A stretch of DNA of 64,000 nt from Massilia aurea (GTDB lineage: Bacteria > Pseudomonadota > Gammaproteobacteria > Burkholderiales > Burkholderiaceae_D): the NCBI RefSeq assembly GCF_014200505.1, contig NZ_JACHBX010000001.1, positions 1,922,001-1,986,000 of the forward strand, in the 5' to 3' direction. A program made the position numbers and the translations under genes. A model generated the notes under the pieces. That model saw nothing but the letters and a program-made list of their open reading frames with translations, did not search any database and was not told where the DNA came from. This document shows positions 42,311 to 50,363 of the stretch, piece after piece. Numbering within the stretch: position 1 is the first letter of the stretch; each line of letters begins with the position of its first letter.

Positions 42311-45300
42311 TCAGCGGCCATCGCTGGCGCGGCTGCCGAACTGCGCCGAGACCTCGCGCTCGATGCGCACCAGCAGCGCCCGCAGGCGCGCCGTCAATGC
42401 CCGCGCCTGCGCCGTGCCGCCCCCGCGCAGCTCGCGCGCCGGCTGCGCTTCCAGGTCTTCGCAGATGGTGGCGAACGCAGTCGCGCCGACCGCGCGCGCC
42501 GCCGACTTCAGTTGGTGCGCCAGGCTGGCGGTGTGGGTCAGGTCGCCCCCTGCAAGCGCCGTGTCGATGCCGGCCAGGTTCTCGCGTGTGGTGTCCAAAA
42601 ACAGGAACGCGTATTTGCGCATCCGTTCGAGGTCACCCCCGGCCGTCGCGGCCAGCAGCGCCACGTCGAGCACCGCGCTGCCCGGGGCCATCGCCGCAGG
42701 CAGGTTGACGGCGACGTCCGACACCGGCGCCGTGGTGCGCCCGAGGCAGCGCGCGATGGTGGCGGCCAGCAGTTCCGGCACCACGGGTTTGGCGAGAAAT
42801 TCGTTCATCCCGGCCGCCATGCAGCGCGCGCGGTCGTCCACGCCGGCATTGGCCGTCATCGCCACCACGAGCGTGCCGGCCAGGCGCGGATCGCGCCGGA
42901 TGCGGCGGGTCGCCTCCAGGCCATCCATCACCGGCATCTGCACGTCCATCAGCACGCAGTCGAAGCGCGCCTCGGCCATGGCCGCCAGCGCCTCTTCGCC
43001 GTTGCCCGCCACGACGACATCAGCCCCGGCCAGTTCGAGCAGTTCGCGCGCCACCTGCTGGTTGAATGGGTTGTCCTCGACCAGCAGCACGGCGCAGCCG
43101 TCCAGGCGCGCCTGGGCCGGCGCGGGCGCTGCGCCCAGGCCCGAACTGGCGCCGGCCCCCACCCGCGCGCCGGCGCCATCGTCCAGCGCCAAGCGCGCCG
43201 TGAACCAGAAGATGCTGCCCACGCCAGGGGTGCTGGTCACACCGACCTCGCCGCCCATCAGCTCGGCCAGCTGGCGGCTGATCGCGAGGCCCAGGCCGGT
43301 GCCGCCGTGCCGGCGCGTGGCCGACTGGTCGGCCTGCTGGAATGGCGTGAACAGGTGCTGCAGCGCGTTGGGCGCGATACCGATGCCGAGGTCTTCGACT
43401 TCGAAGCGCACCAGGATTTCCGGGCCAAATGCATGCGCCAGGCGCGCGCGCATCGTGATGCGGCCACGCTCGGCGAACTTGACGGCGTTGCCGGCAAAAT
43501 TGAGCAGCACCTGTTCGAGGCGCAGTGAATCGCCGCACAGGGGCCGCATCAGCTCGGGCGCGATCTCGATATCGAAGCCCAGGCCCTTGGCGGCAGCCGC
43601 CGTGCTCAGTTGCGCCTCGACGTTGCGCATCAGGGCGTCGGGCATGAAGCGTTCGGTGGCCAGTTCGAGCATGCCGGCCTCGATCTTGGAAAAGTCGAGG
43701 ATGTCGTTGATGATGCCCAGCAGGTGCTGGCCCGAGTGGTAGATTTTCTCGAGGTAGTCGCGCTGGCGCGGGTCGGGCCCGGCCTGCAGCGCCAGGTGTG
43801 TCATGCCGATGATGCTGTTCATCGGCGTGCGGATCTCGTGGCTCATGTTCGACAGGAAGTCGCTCTTGGCCTTGCTGGCCGCGTCGGCGCGCGCCTTCAG
43901 GCGGTGCAGCTCGGTGATGTCGGTCGACACGCACAGCACGGCGGGCGCTTCGTCGACCTGCAGCGGCACGCGCACGCTCCACAACTGGCGCGTGGCGCCG
44001 TCCGGGCCGGCCTGGGCCACTTGCGCGCTGCTCTGGCGGTCGGCCCGCAGCACTGCGCGGTCCAGCTCCCAGGTGGCGTCGGCCTGGCCCGCGTCCATCG
44101 CTTCGGTATCGGGGCGGCCGATCAGGTCCGTTGCCGGGCGTCCGAGACGCGAGGCGCCCTTGGCATTCAGATAGCGGATGCGGCGCGCGCCATCCTTCAG
44201 GTACACCTCGGCGTCGAGATTGTCGAGCACCGTATCGAGCAGCAGGCGCTGCTCGACGGCGGCGCGGCGCGCCCGGTACTGCGCCAGGAACAGCCCGTAC
44301 ATCAGCAGCGTACCGATGAAACCGGCGGTCAGCGCGCCGATTGGTACGAAGCGGTCGATCCCCACCAGCATCTCGTCCATGGGCGCCGAGAAGTGGGCTT
44401 TCCAGCCGTTGCCGACGTAGTCCACGCCCAGTACCGACACGAAGTTCAGTGCCGGATCGGGCGGGTTGCCGCGCACGTCCACGCCATGCAGCAGGATATC
44501 TCCCGCCGCCGGCGCGCCCGGCAGGCCGGTGTAGCGGCGCCCGGTGCCATACAGGCTCACACGCAGCGGCTGCGCCTCGAGCGAGACGAGCGCGTTGCGC
44601 ACCAGCTCCTGCACCGAAAAGAAAATGCCGAACGAGCCCAGATAAGCGGCCCGGCGCTCGGCCACACCCAGCGGCAGCACGCCCCCGACGTACACGGGCA
44701 AGCGCATGCCGAGCGCATTGTGCGGCACCGGGTCGGGCAGGAACACGGGCTGCCCCGACGCGACGATGGTGCCACTGTCGCGCGCCTGGGATATCGCCCG
44801 CGCGACCAGCGGACGGGACGCCATGTCGAAGCCAAGCCGCCGGGTCGGCTTGTCGGCCGGGTACTGGTAGGTCACCACTTCGTACCACGGGCGGCGCCCG
44901 GCGGGAAAGATCTGGAAATCCGGGTACCCGCGCACATCGACGCTGCGGTCGGCGCGCATGGCGGCAACGAAGGCCTCGCGCTGGTTGTCGGGCACGCGCG
45001 TGGCAAACGTCAGGGCTTCGATGGCCGGATAATTATTTGGCAGGTCGAGCGCCGCTGCGTAGCGGTGGAACGATGCGCGGTCGGGCACCGCACTGCCGCC
45101 GCCGGCCGCATGCAGCGCTGCCATCGCGCGCACGGCGCGGGCATATGAGGCGATGGCGTTGTCGAGCCGTTCCTGCGCGCCGCGCGCCAGGTTGTCGAAG
45201 CGGCGCCGGGCGTCGGTCTCGACGGCGGCGCTGGCGACCGCATGCAGCAGCATGCCGATCGCCAGCGCCAGCAGCACGCCGCCACCCCACAGCACGATGG

Positions 45301-45364
45301 GCCGGCCCACGCGCGCGGCGGCAAGTTCGATGGCGCGGGCGCCACGCAAGGCTGATCGCTTCAT
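42311..45364 (-). CDS. CHASE-domain hybrid sensor histidine kinase
   Basis: 1017 residues. Order: membrane helix (about 22-45); periplasmic CHASE domain (about 75-310, YPAIEALTFATRV); second helix (about 342-362); PAS domain (about 375-490); HisKA with SHEIRTPMNS (His509); HATPase; a receiver domain with LMDVQMPVMDG; and a C-terminal Hpt domain with AHQLKSAAR. It is a complete phosphorelay in one chain. CHASE senses extracellular small molecules. GAGGGGAAGC precedes the ATG. It lies 148 bp downstream of the AHL synthase gene on the same strand. Confidence 0.92.
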   Translation of the reverse strand: MKRSALRGARAIELAAARVGRPIVLWGGGVLLALAIGMLLHAVASAAVETDARRRFDNLARGAQERLDNAIASYARAVRAMAALHAAGGGSAVPDRASFHRYAAALDLPNNYPAIEALTFATRVPDNQREAFVAAMRADRSVDVRGYPDFQIFPAGRRPWYEVVTYQYPADKPTRRLGFDMASRPLVARAISQARDSGTIVASGQPVFLPDPVPHNALGMRLPVYVGGVLPLGVAERRAAYLGSFGIFFSVQELVRNALVSLEAQPLRVSLYGTGRRYTGLPGAPAAGDILLHGVDVRGNPPDPALNFVSVLGVDYVGNGWKAHFSAPMDEMLVGIDRFVPIGALTAGFIGTLLMYGLFLAQYRARRAAVEQRLLLDTVLDNLDAEVYLKDGARRIRYLNAKGASRLGRPATDLIGRPDTEAMDAGQADATWELDRAVLRADRQSSAQVAQAGPDGATRQLWSVRVPLQVDEAPAVLCVSTDITELHRLKARADAASKAKSDFLSNMSHEIRTPMNSIIGMTHLALQAGPDPRQRDYLEKIYHSGQHLLGIINDILDFSKIEAGMLELATERFMPDALMRNVEAQLSTAAAAKGLGFDIEIAPELMRPLCGDSLRLEQVLLNFAGNAVKFAERGRITMRARLAHAFGPEILVRFEVEDLGIGIAPNALQHLFTPFQQADQSATRRHGGTGLGLAISRQLAELMGGEVGVTSTPGVGSIFWFTARLALDDGAGARVGAGASSGLGAAPAPAQARLDGCAVLLVEDNPFNQQVARELLELAGADVVVAGNGEEALAAMAEARFDCVLMDVQMPVMDGLEATRRIRRDPRLAGTLVVAMTANAGVDDRARCMAAGMNEFLAKPVVPELLAATIARCLGRTTAPVSDVAVNLPAAMAPGSAVLDVALLAATAGGDLERMRKYAFLFLDTTRENLAGIDTALAGGDLTHTASLAHQLKSAARAVGATAFATICEDLEAQPARELRGGGTAQARALTARLRALLVRIEREVSAQFGSRASDGR

Positions 45365-45512
45365 GCTTCCCCTCTCGGGCGATGCATGCCCCGCATATTG
45401 GTAAGAATCGAGATGAGTATATCGGTGCACCGGCATGGCGCGGACACGGTCACCATCCCGATGAGGCACGCGAGCAACAGGTCGCACCTCACGGGAGCAC
45501 CGCAGCCCCTGC

Positions 45513-46094
45513 TTACGATGCCAGGCGCTTGGCGAACAACGCGTCCCAGGTTGGCTCGATCTCGACGTACAGCGCCACCGCCTGCTCGATCCCGACCGCC
45601 TGCGGCATGCCGATGCGCGTGATGACCACGCCGGCACGCCGCAGCATGCGCTCGATCGCCGTCGTGGTCACGGTGATGTAGCGGGACAGCCCGCGCTCGT
45701 GGGCATCGTCGATGATGGCGGCAATCGACTCCATCGTCATGGCCGAGAAGCCGTAGCCAGCCACCCCATCCGTCTCCAGCGCAAAGCGCGACAGCTCCCA
45801 GATCTGCGGGTCGCTCGGCGCCACCTGCCCGTCGAGCAGTTGCGGAAACGAATCCTTGAGCATGTACGGCCCTTCCGTGGGCAGCAGGCGCCAGCAGCCG
45901 CGCAGCGTGGCGTCGTCGCGCATCAGCATGTAGCGTGGCTCGAGGGCGTCGTAGCCATCGATCTCCATGCCCGACAACACCGGCACTTCCCAGCCAAGCC
46001 GCCCGCGGAACACCCGGGCGCGCAGCAAGTGCATTTCGCACAACTCGTTCGATGGAATGGCGCGGCGTGGCGCGATCCGGATATGCATGCTCAT
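45513..46094 (-). CDS. Acyl-homoserine-lactone synthase (LuxI family)
   Basis: 193 residues with all invariant LuxI residues: Arg27 and Phe29 (LRARVF), Trp35 (GWEV), Asp46 and Asp49 (EIDGYD), Arg69 (CWRL), Glu100 and Arg103 (WELSRF). It makes an N-acyl-homoserine lactone from SAM and acyl-ACP. Start at ATG 46094 or 46088; GGAGGGG lies just before the first. It is divergent from a small HTH gene (46274) and 427 bp from the LuxR receptor gene, with a lux-box candidate in the middle of the divergent region. Confidence 0.93.
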   Translation of the reverse strand: MSMHIRIAPRRAIPSNELCEMHLLRARVFRGRLGWEVPVLSGMEIDGYDALEPRYMLMRDDATLRGCWRLLPTEGPYMLKDSFPQLLDGQVAPSDPQIWELSRFALETDGVAGYGFSAMTMESIAAIIDDAHERGLSRYITVTTTAIERMLRRAGVVITRIGMPQAVGIEQAVALYVEIEPTWDALFAKRLAS

Positions 46095-46173
46095 TACCCC
46101 TCCCTGAAATGACATCTGGTCGATCGGAAAATGCAAGACGCATAAAATCGTTATGCAAGTCGGGTAGCCTGGG

Positions 46174-46193
46174 TACTATCAGCTCTGCTAGGT
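46174..46193. promoter_or_regulatory. Candidate lux box between luxI and the HTH gene
   Basis: TACTATCAGCTCTGCTAGGT fits the NNCT-N12-AGNN pattern of LuxR-type operators. It is 80 bp from each of the two divergent starts, midway in the intergenic region. Only four positions are fixed in this pattern, so chance agreement is possible. Confidence 0.4.
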
Positions 46194-46273
46194 GGCGAGC
46201 AATGTCGGGAGTGCAATACTTTTGCTTATGCAGTTTTCCAAGTGCTGTCTTCACTTTCCCGAAAGGAATAATC

Positions 46274-46546
46274 ATGGCAATCGAAATGATGTCCGACGCG
46301 CTCGCCGCCGACATGCACGCCAACCACGTCATCGGTGCAGCTGCTGCTGTACGCATGGCGCCGCATGAACTGCGCCGTCTGCGCATCACCAAGCGTGAAA
46401 GCCAGGAAAAGTTCTGGGGCCGCTTCGGCGTCACCCAGTCGAGCGGCTCCCGCTTCGAGACTGGCCTGGCCATCCCGACGCCCGTGTCGATCCTGCTGCG
46501 CATGTATGTCAATGGCAAGCTCAGCGATGGTGATCTTCAGGCGTAA
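46274..46546 (+). CDS. Small helix-turn-helix protein between luxI and luxR
   Basis: 90 residues: a short N-terminal helix and an XRE-like helix-turn-helix (about 30-85; LRRLRITKRESQEKFWGRF, GVTQSSGSRFETG). AAGGA is 7 bp before the ATG. It is divergent from luxI and its end overlaps luxR by 26 bp on the opposite strand. In Pseudomonas the small HTH repressor RsaL sits between lasR and lasI and limits AHL production; this gene has the same place but its sequence similarity to RsaL is not established. Confidence 0.75.
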   Translation: MAIEMMSDALAADMHANHVIGAAAAVRMAPHELRRLRITKRESQEKFWGRFGVTQSSGSRFETGLAIPTPVSILLRMYVNGKLSDGDLQA

Positions 46547-47273
46547 TCAAGCCAAGGCCAATGGCCTTGACCACGGCCTGCTGGCGGGTGTTGACGTCGA
46601 ACTTCTGACGCACATTCGCCAGATGGAAGTTGACGGTCGCTTCGGAGCAGTTGGTGATGCGAGCAATTTCCCATGAGGACTTGCCTGCCATGACCCACTG
46701 CAGGACTTCCAGCTCACGCTTGGTCAGGCGCGGCGCCGCGCCCCGGCCTTCTTCGGGCCGCGCACCTTCTTCGCGAAAGCGATGCGATGAGGCGAACGCG
46801 TAATCGCGTACCAGCGCCAGCATCGGCAGCGCTTCCATCACGGCGCGCTGCGCCGCGATGTCCGGGCGCGCATCGGATGCAAAACTGATCACCCCGAATT
46901 CTCCCTGCGGACCGTGCACCGGCAGCGTCACGCCGCTGCGGATGCCGTGCGCGCTCGCTTCTTCGTACAGGCCCGCTTGCTGGGTGCCCGACGCGAACAG
47001 GCCCGGCTCCCACACCATCGGCAACGTGCTCGTCAGGCAGTGCGCCACCGTTGGATCGACATAGGCAAAGCCGTTGCGGTCGTAGCGCTCGCGCCAGTTG
47101 TCGGCATAGTTACTGCGCAAAAAAGCGGACTCGAAACGCGCATGGCGCGAACCGACCAGCCCGAACAGCACTTGATCGAACCCCAGGGTCCGCGCGAGAT
47201 TGAACAGGGACGCGCTCCACTGGGTCGCATCCCTGGCTTCCATCAACTCGAGTAGCAAGGCGGTATCAATCAT
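46521..47273 (-). CDS. LuxR-family AHL receptor/transcription factor
   Basis: 250 residues. The N-terminal autoinducer-binding domain keeps the AHL contacts: Trp60, Tyr64, Asp73-Pro74 and Trp88 (NWRERYDRNGFAYVDPTV, MVWEPG). The C-terminal LuxR HTH is at about 183-243 (LTKRELEVLQWVMAGKSS, SEATVNFHLANVRQKF). It binds the signal made by the neighbouring synthase and activates target promoters. Upstream there is a 415 bp AT-rich gap holding an FNR-like box. Confidence 0.93.
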   Translation of the reverse strand: MIDTALLLELMEARDATQWSASLFNLARTLGFDQVLFGLVGSRHARFESAFLRSNYADNWRERYDRNGFAYVDPTVAHCLTSTLPMVWEPGLFASGTQQAGLYEEASAHGIRSGVTLPVHGPQGEFGVISFASDARPDIAAQRAVMEALPMLALVRDYAFASSHRFREEGARPEEGRGAAPRLTKRELEVLQWVMAGKSSWEIARITNCSEATVNFHLANVRQKFDVNTRQQAVVKAIGLGLITPEDHHR

Positions 47274-47688
47274 GGGGTCAAAAGAATATGCATCAGCGTT
47301 ATCCTAGTCGGTTCACCCCCCTTCAAAATCCTCGAAAATTAACAATCAAGATATTTACATGCACTCATTTCACTGGTGTCGTGTAACGACCACAACTATT
47401 TTCAGTCGATTCTTCATTGCAGATTGCGTTTGATGACGATGCGTGGGGTCACTTGCTGCGCATTTTTCCCATGCAGTGCGCGTTTATGCTTTTGTTCTCG
47501 GAAAACAAAATTGTGTCTTGACGTAGATCAATGACACGTTCTTCCGCTGTTGCAAACCAGCCCACGGGCCGAGATCATTCCTATAGCACCGGATGACCGT
47601 CCAGCCGCGTTCCAGGTCGGCCTCGCCTGCGACGCGTGGTCCGGTCAATCATGCGCAAAATGGCAGAGCCGGTGTGTAAAATCGCCAC
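47274..47688. other. AT-rich intergenic region upstream of luxR and the HD gene
   Basis: 415 bp without a convincing gene, visibly lower in G+C than the flanks. It must hold the luxR promoter (leftward) and that of the HD gene (rightward). Apart from the FNR-like box at 47518-47531, I see nothing defined. Confidence 0.5.
47518..47531. promoter_or_regulatory. Candidate FNR/ANR box
   Basis: TTGACGTAGATCAA differs at one of ten fixed positions from the consensus TTGAT-N4-ATCAA. It lies 158 bp before the HD gene and 245 bp before luxR, on the divergent stretch. Confidence 0.45.
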
Positions 47689-48387
47689 ATGCACCTTTCC
47701 TCTTCGCCGGTCCCGCAGGGCGCAACGCCGGACACCACGACACGCGCCTGGGTCCGCATGCCGTCAGGCCGCCGCCTCGACCTGCTCGACCCGACTCCGT
47801 TTGATTGGGACGACGCCGACCTGGCGCTGGGCCTGGCCCGCACCTATCGCTGGGGCGGCCACTCGGCGTGGCCACTGCCGCTGTCGGTCGCGCAGCATTC
47901 GATCAGCGTGATGCTGCTGCGGCGCGCGGCGACGCCCTCGCTGTCGCCGCTGGACGAACTGCGCGAGCTGCTGCACGATGCCGAAGAAGGCTTGCTGGGA
48001 TTCGATGCGATTTCGGTCATCAAGCCGTTTCTGGGCGACGCTTTTCGCGCCCTCACCCAGCGCCTGGAACACATGGTGTTTTTGCGCTACGGCTTGCCGG
48101 CCTGGGATGCGAAGTCGCATGCGGCGCACAAGAAAGCCGACCGGCTGGCCGCGGCCAGCGAAGCGGTCCATGTGGCAGGCTGGTCGGCTGAAGAAGTCCG
48201 GCGCACGCTGAAAATTCGCGCGGCGATCCTGCCTGAAGACCCGCTGACGCGCTACTACGATTGCGCGCCATGGGAACCGTGGCCACCGGCGCTCGCCTGT
48301 GAACGTTTTTTGCGTGAGCTCGAACGGCTTACAGGAGCTGCCGGGACGGCGTCGGTCAAGCCGGCGTCGATCAAGCCGGCGCCCTGA
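47689..48387 (+). CDS. HD-domain phosphohydrolase
   Basis: 232 residues. The HD motif metal ligands are in VAQHSISV and LLHDAEEGLLG (about 68 and 97), and a later KKADRLAAASE fits the fourth ligand, as in YfbR-like 5'-deoxynucleotidases and related HD hydrolases. The exact substrate is unknown. The end contains a duplicated Lys-Pro-Ala stretch (VKPASIKPAP) encoded by a short DNA repeat. Convergent with the sugar transporter gene. Confidence 0.75.
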   Translation: MHLSSSPVPQGATPDTTTRAWVRMPSGRRLDLLDPTPFDWDDADLALGLARTYRWGGHSAWPLPLSVAQHSISVMLLRRAATPSLSPLDELRELLHDAEEGLLGFDAISVIKPFLGDAFRALTQRLEHMVFLRYGLPAWDAKSHAAHKKADRLAAASEAVHVAGWSAEEVRRTLKIRAAILPEDPLTRYYDCAPWEPWPPALACERFLRELERLTGAAGTASVKPASIKPAP

Positions 48388-48398
48388 GAAGCGCCGGC
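48375..48398. terminator. Hairpin at the convergent stop of the HD and MFS genes
   Basis: GCCGGCGC and GCGCCGGC form a perfect 8 bp stem around CCTGAGAA; the loop contains the TGA stop of the HD gene. CCCCTTT follows. A weak, possibly bidirectional terminator. Confidence 0.45.
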
Positions 48399-48405
48399 CT
48401 CCCCT

Positions 48406-49839
48406 TTACGCTTTCGCGCGCGGGGTCAGTTCCTTTTCCAGAAACTTTTCCAGGCCCTCAAGCGAGCGGCCACGCGTTTCCGGCAGGCGCAGCGCAACAA
48501 AAATCAGCGAGCCGACATTGATGGCGGCGAACAGGAAGAAGGTCGCACTGCCGAACTGCGCCAGCGCCAGCGGGAACAGCAAGGCCACGATCGCGTTGAA
48601 GATCCACTGGCACGCCACGGCGGTCCCGGTCAGCACGCCGCGCAGGTGCATCGGGAACAGCTCGGACATCAACAGCCAGTACACGGGTGCAATCAGCATC
48701 TGCATGCACAGCAGGAAGCACAGGATGCAGGCCAGTGCGGCGTAGCTGCGCGTGATGCCGTCGGGCATCCACAGCAGCACGGCGCCCAGGGCAAACTGCA
48801 TGACGACCACGCCGGTCAGGCCCGACATCAGCATCGAGCGGCGACCGTGCTTGCCGATCAGCCAGATACCGATGAACGTAGCGATCACGGCCACGACGCC
48901 GTTGCCGATGGTCGCGGTCAGGGCCGCATTCGTGCCGAGGCCAGTCGACTGCAGGATGATCGGGGTGAAGTACATGAAGGCATTCACGCCCGTGAACTGG
49001 GCCATGAAGCCCAGGCCGATGCCGAGCCACAGCAGTTTCTTGATCCATGGCGTGCCCAGCACGGCCGACCAGCCGGCCTGCTCGTGCTCGATCTGGTTCA
49101 GCTTGGTCATGTCGGCCATCTCGGTCTCGATCTGCTTGTCGCTCGAGCGGATCTGCTGCAGCACGGCGCGTGCTTCATCCATCCGGTTCTTGCTGGCCAG
49201 CCAGCGTGGCGATGGCGGCACGAACATCATGCCCACACCCAGCAGCAAGGCAGGCACGGCGGCGATGGCCAGCATGTAGCGCCAGACATCCGGCGAATTC
49301 GCATAATGCGCCAGCACTGCATTGAGCACGTAGGCGATCAACTGGCCAGTCACGATCATCAGCTCGTTCTGCGTGACCAGTCTGGCGCGCCTGCTGGGGC
49401 CCGCCATTTCGGCAATGAACACCGGCACGGTGGACGACGCGCCACCCACGGCCAAGCCGAGCACGAAGCGCATCGCGACCATCACCTCGACCGACGGCGC
49501 GAGCGTGGTGCCGAGCGCGCCGATCATGAACACCAGCGACAGCCAGATCAGCGTCATGCGGCGACCGAACCGGTCGGACAGCGTGCCCGCCATCAGCGAA
49601 CCGACCGCGGCGCCGAACACGAGCGCGGACGTCACGATGCCTTCGGTCAGCGGGGTCAAGCCGAGGCCACCTTGCAATGGCGGCGCGCTCATGAACGGCA
49701 GCGCGCCGGAGATCACGCCGGTATCGTACCCAAACGCGAGCGCGCCCATTGTGGCAACGATGGCGACCTTGAAGACGAAGCGGCTTTCCTTGGTATCGGG
49801 CGGCGCTGGTGCGTCCGCCGGGGGGACTGCTGAAGACAT
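48406..49839 (-). CDS. Sugar transporter of the major facilitator superfamily
   Basis: 477 residues with 12 predicted helices. GYDTGVISGALPF in helix 1, the DRFGRR loop after helix 2, PESPRWL-like PPSPRWL before the central loop, and PVYWLLMSELFPMHLRG are the signatures of the sugar porter family (XylE/GalP/AraE group). It is a proton-coupled importer of a hexose or pentose. The start is ATG 49839 with AAAGGATCC upstream. No sugar-catabolic gene is next to it. Confidence 0.9.
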   Translation of the reverse strand: MSSAVPPADAPAPPDTKESRFVFKVAIVATMGALAFGYDTGVISGALPFMSAPPLQGGLGLTPLTEGIVTSALVFGAAVGSLMAGTLSDRFGRRMTLIWLSLVFMIGALGTTLAPSVEVMVAMRFVLGLAVGGASSTVPVFIAEMAGPSRRARLVTQNELMIVTGQLIAYVLNAVLAHYANSPDVWRYMLAIAAVPALLLGVGMMFVPPSPRWLASKNRMDEARAVLQQIRSSDKQIETEMADMTKLNQIEHEQAGWSAVLGTPWIKKLLWLGIGLGFMAQFTGVNAFMYFTPIILQSTGLGTNAALTATIGNGVVAVIATFIGIWLIGKHGRRSMLMSGLTGVVVMQFALGAVLLWMPDGITRSYAALACILCFLLCMQMLIAPVYWLLMSELFPMHLRGVLTGTAVACQWIFNAIVALLFPLALAQFGSATFFLFAAINVGSLIFVALRLPETRGRSLEGLEKFLEKELTPRAKA

Positions 49840-50363
49840 ACGGATCCTTTGTTGGAAATGGACAGGATAGGGAAACAGCGGACCCATTTCGTCACCGTCC
49901 GGGCGACGGCGGCGTTGGCAAACGCACGAGGACGTTACCCCTGAAGGTACATTACTTGGCAAAGGATAAAGAACTGCAGACGACACGACTGTTCGATAGC
50001 AAACATATTAGTGAATTTGGCGTACTAACAAAAAAACAATGATCTTGTCGATATTGAATCGAGATTCGCTGGCATGCGAAACATGCCCGCGAGCATCAAT
50101 AGACGCTAACTAGCTGATTTTGTTCAGGGTTTTAGGCTATCCACAAGAATTGTGGATAACTGTGTGGACAAGCGCCACTTGACAAGCCGCAAGGCCAGAC
50201 GGGATGCGGGTTTCAACAAATTGCCCGTTCGGGAGGCAAAATTTTGTTCCAATAAAATCAACGACTTGCACGTGCACCACATGGGAGCAACAAGTTTATG
50301 TGCGGCCCACTCCTACAAAAGCGTGACATGGGGGATAAGTGGCCAACGTGGCGTGATCTGCGG
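49840..50363. other. Intergenic region with DnaA-box repeat copy 1
   Basis: 524 bp between the divergent MFS gene and the convergent-facing helicase end. No gene is supported; plus-strand frames here are short and of poor composition. The notable content is the DnaA-box-containing repeat at 50137-50232. Confidence 0.5.
50137..50232. repeat. DnaA-box-containing repeat, copy 1
   Basis: CTATCCACA (50137) and TGTGGATAA (50151, the inverted perfect DnaA box TTATCCACA) form an inverted pair, followed by CTGTGTGGACAAGCG, CTTGACAAG and TTTCAACAAATTGCC. The same order of elements is found at 53685-53790, beyond the helicase and the IS copy. Confidence 0.6.
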
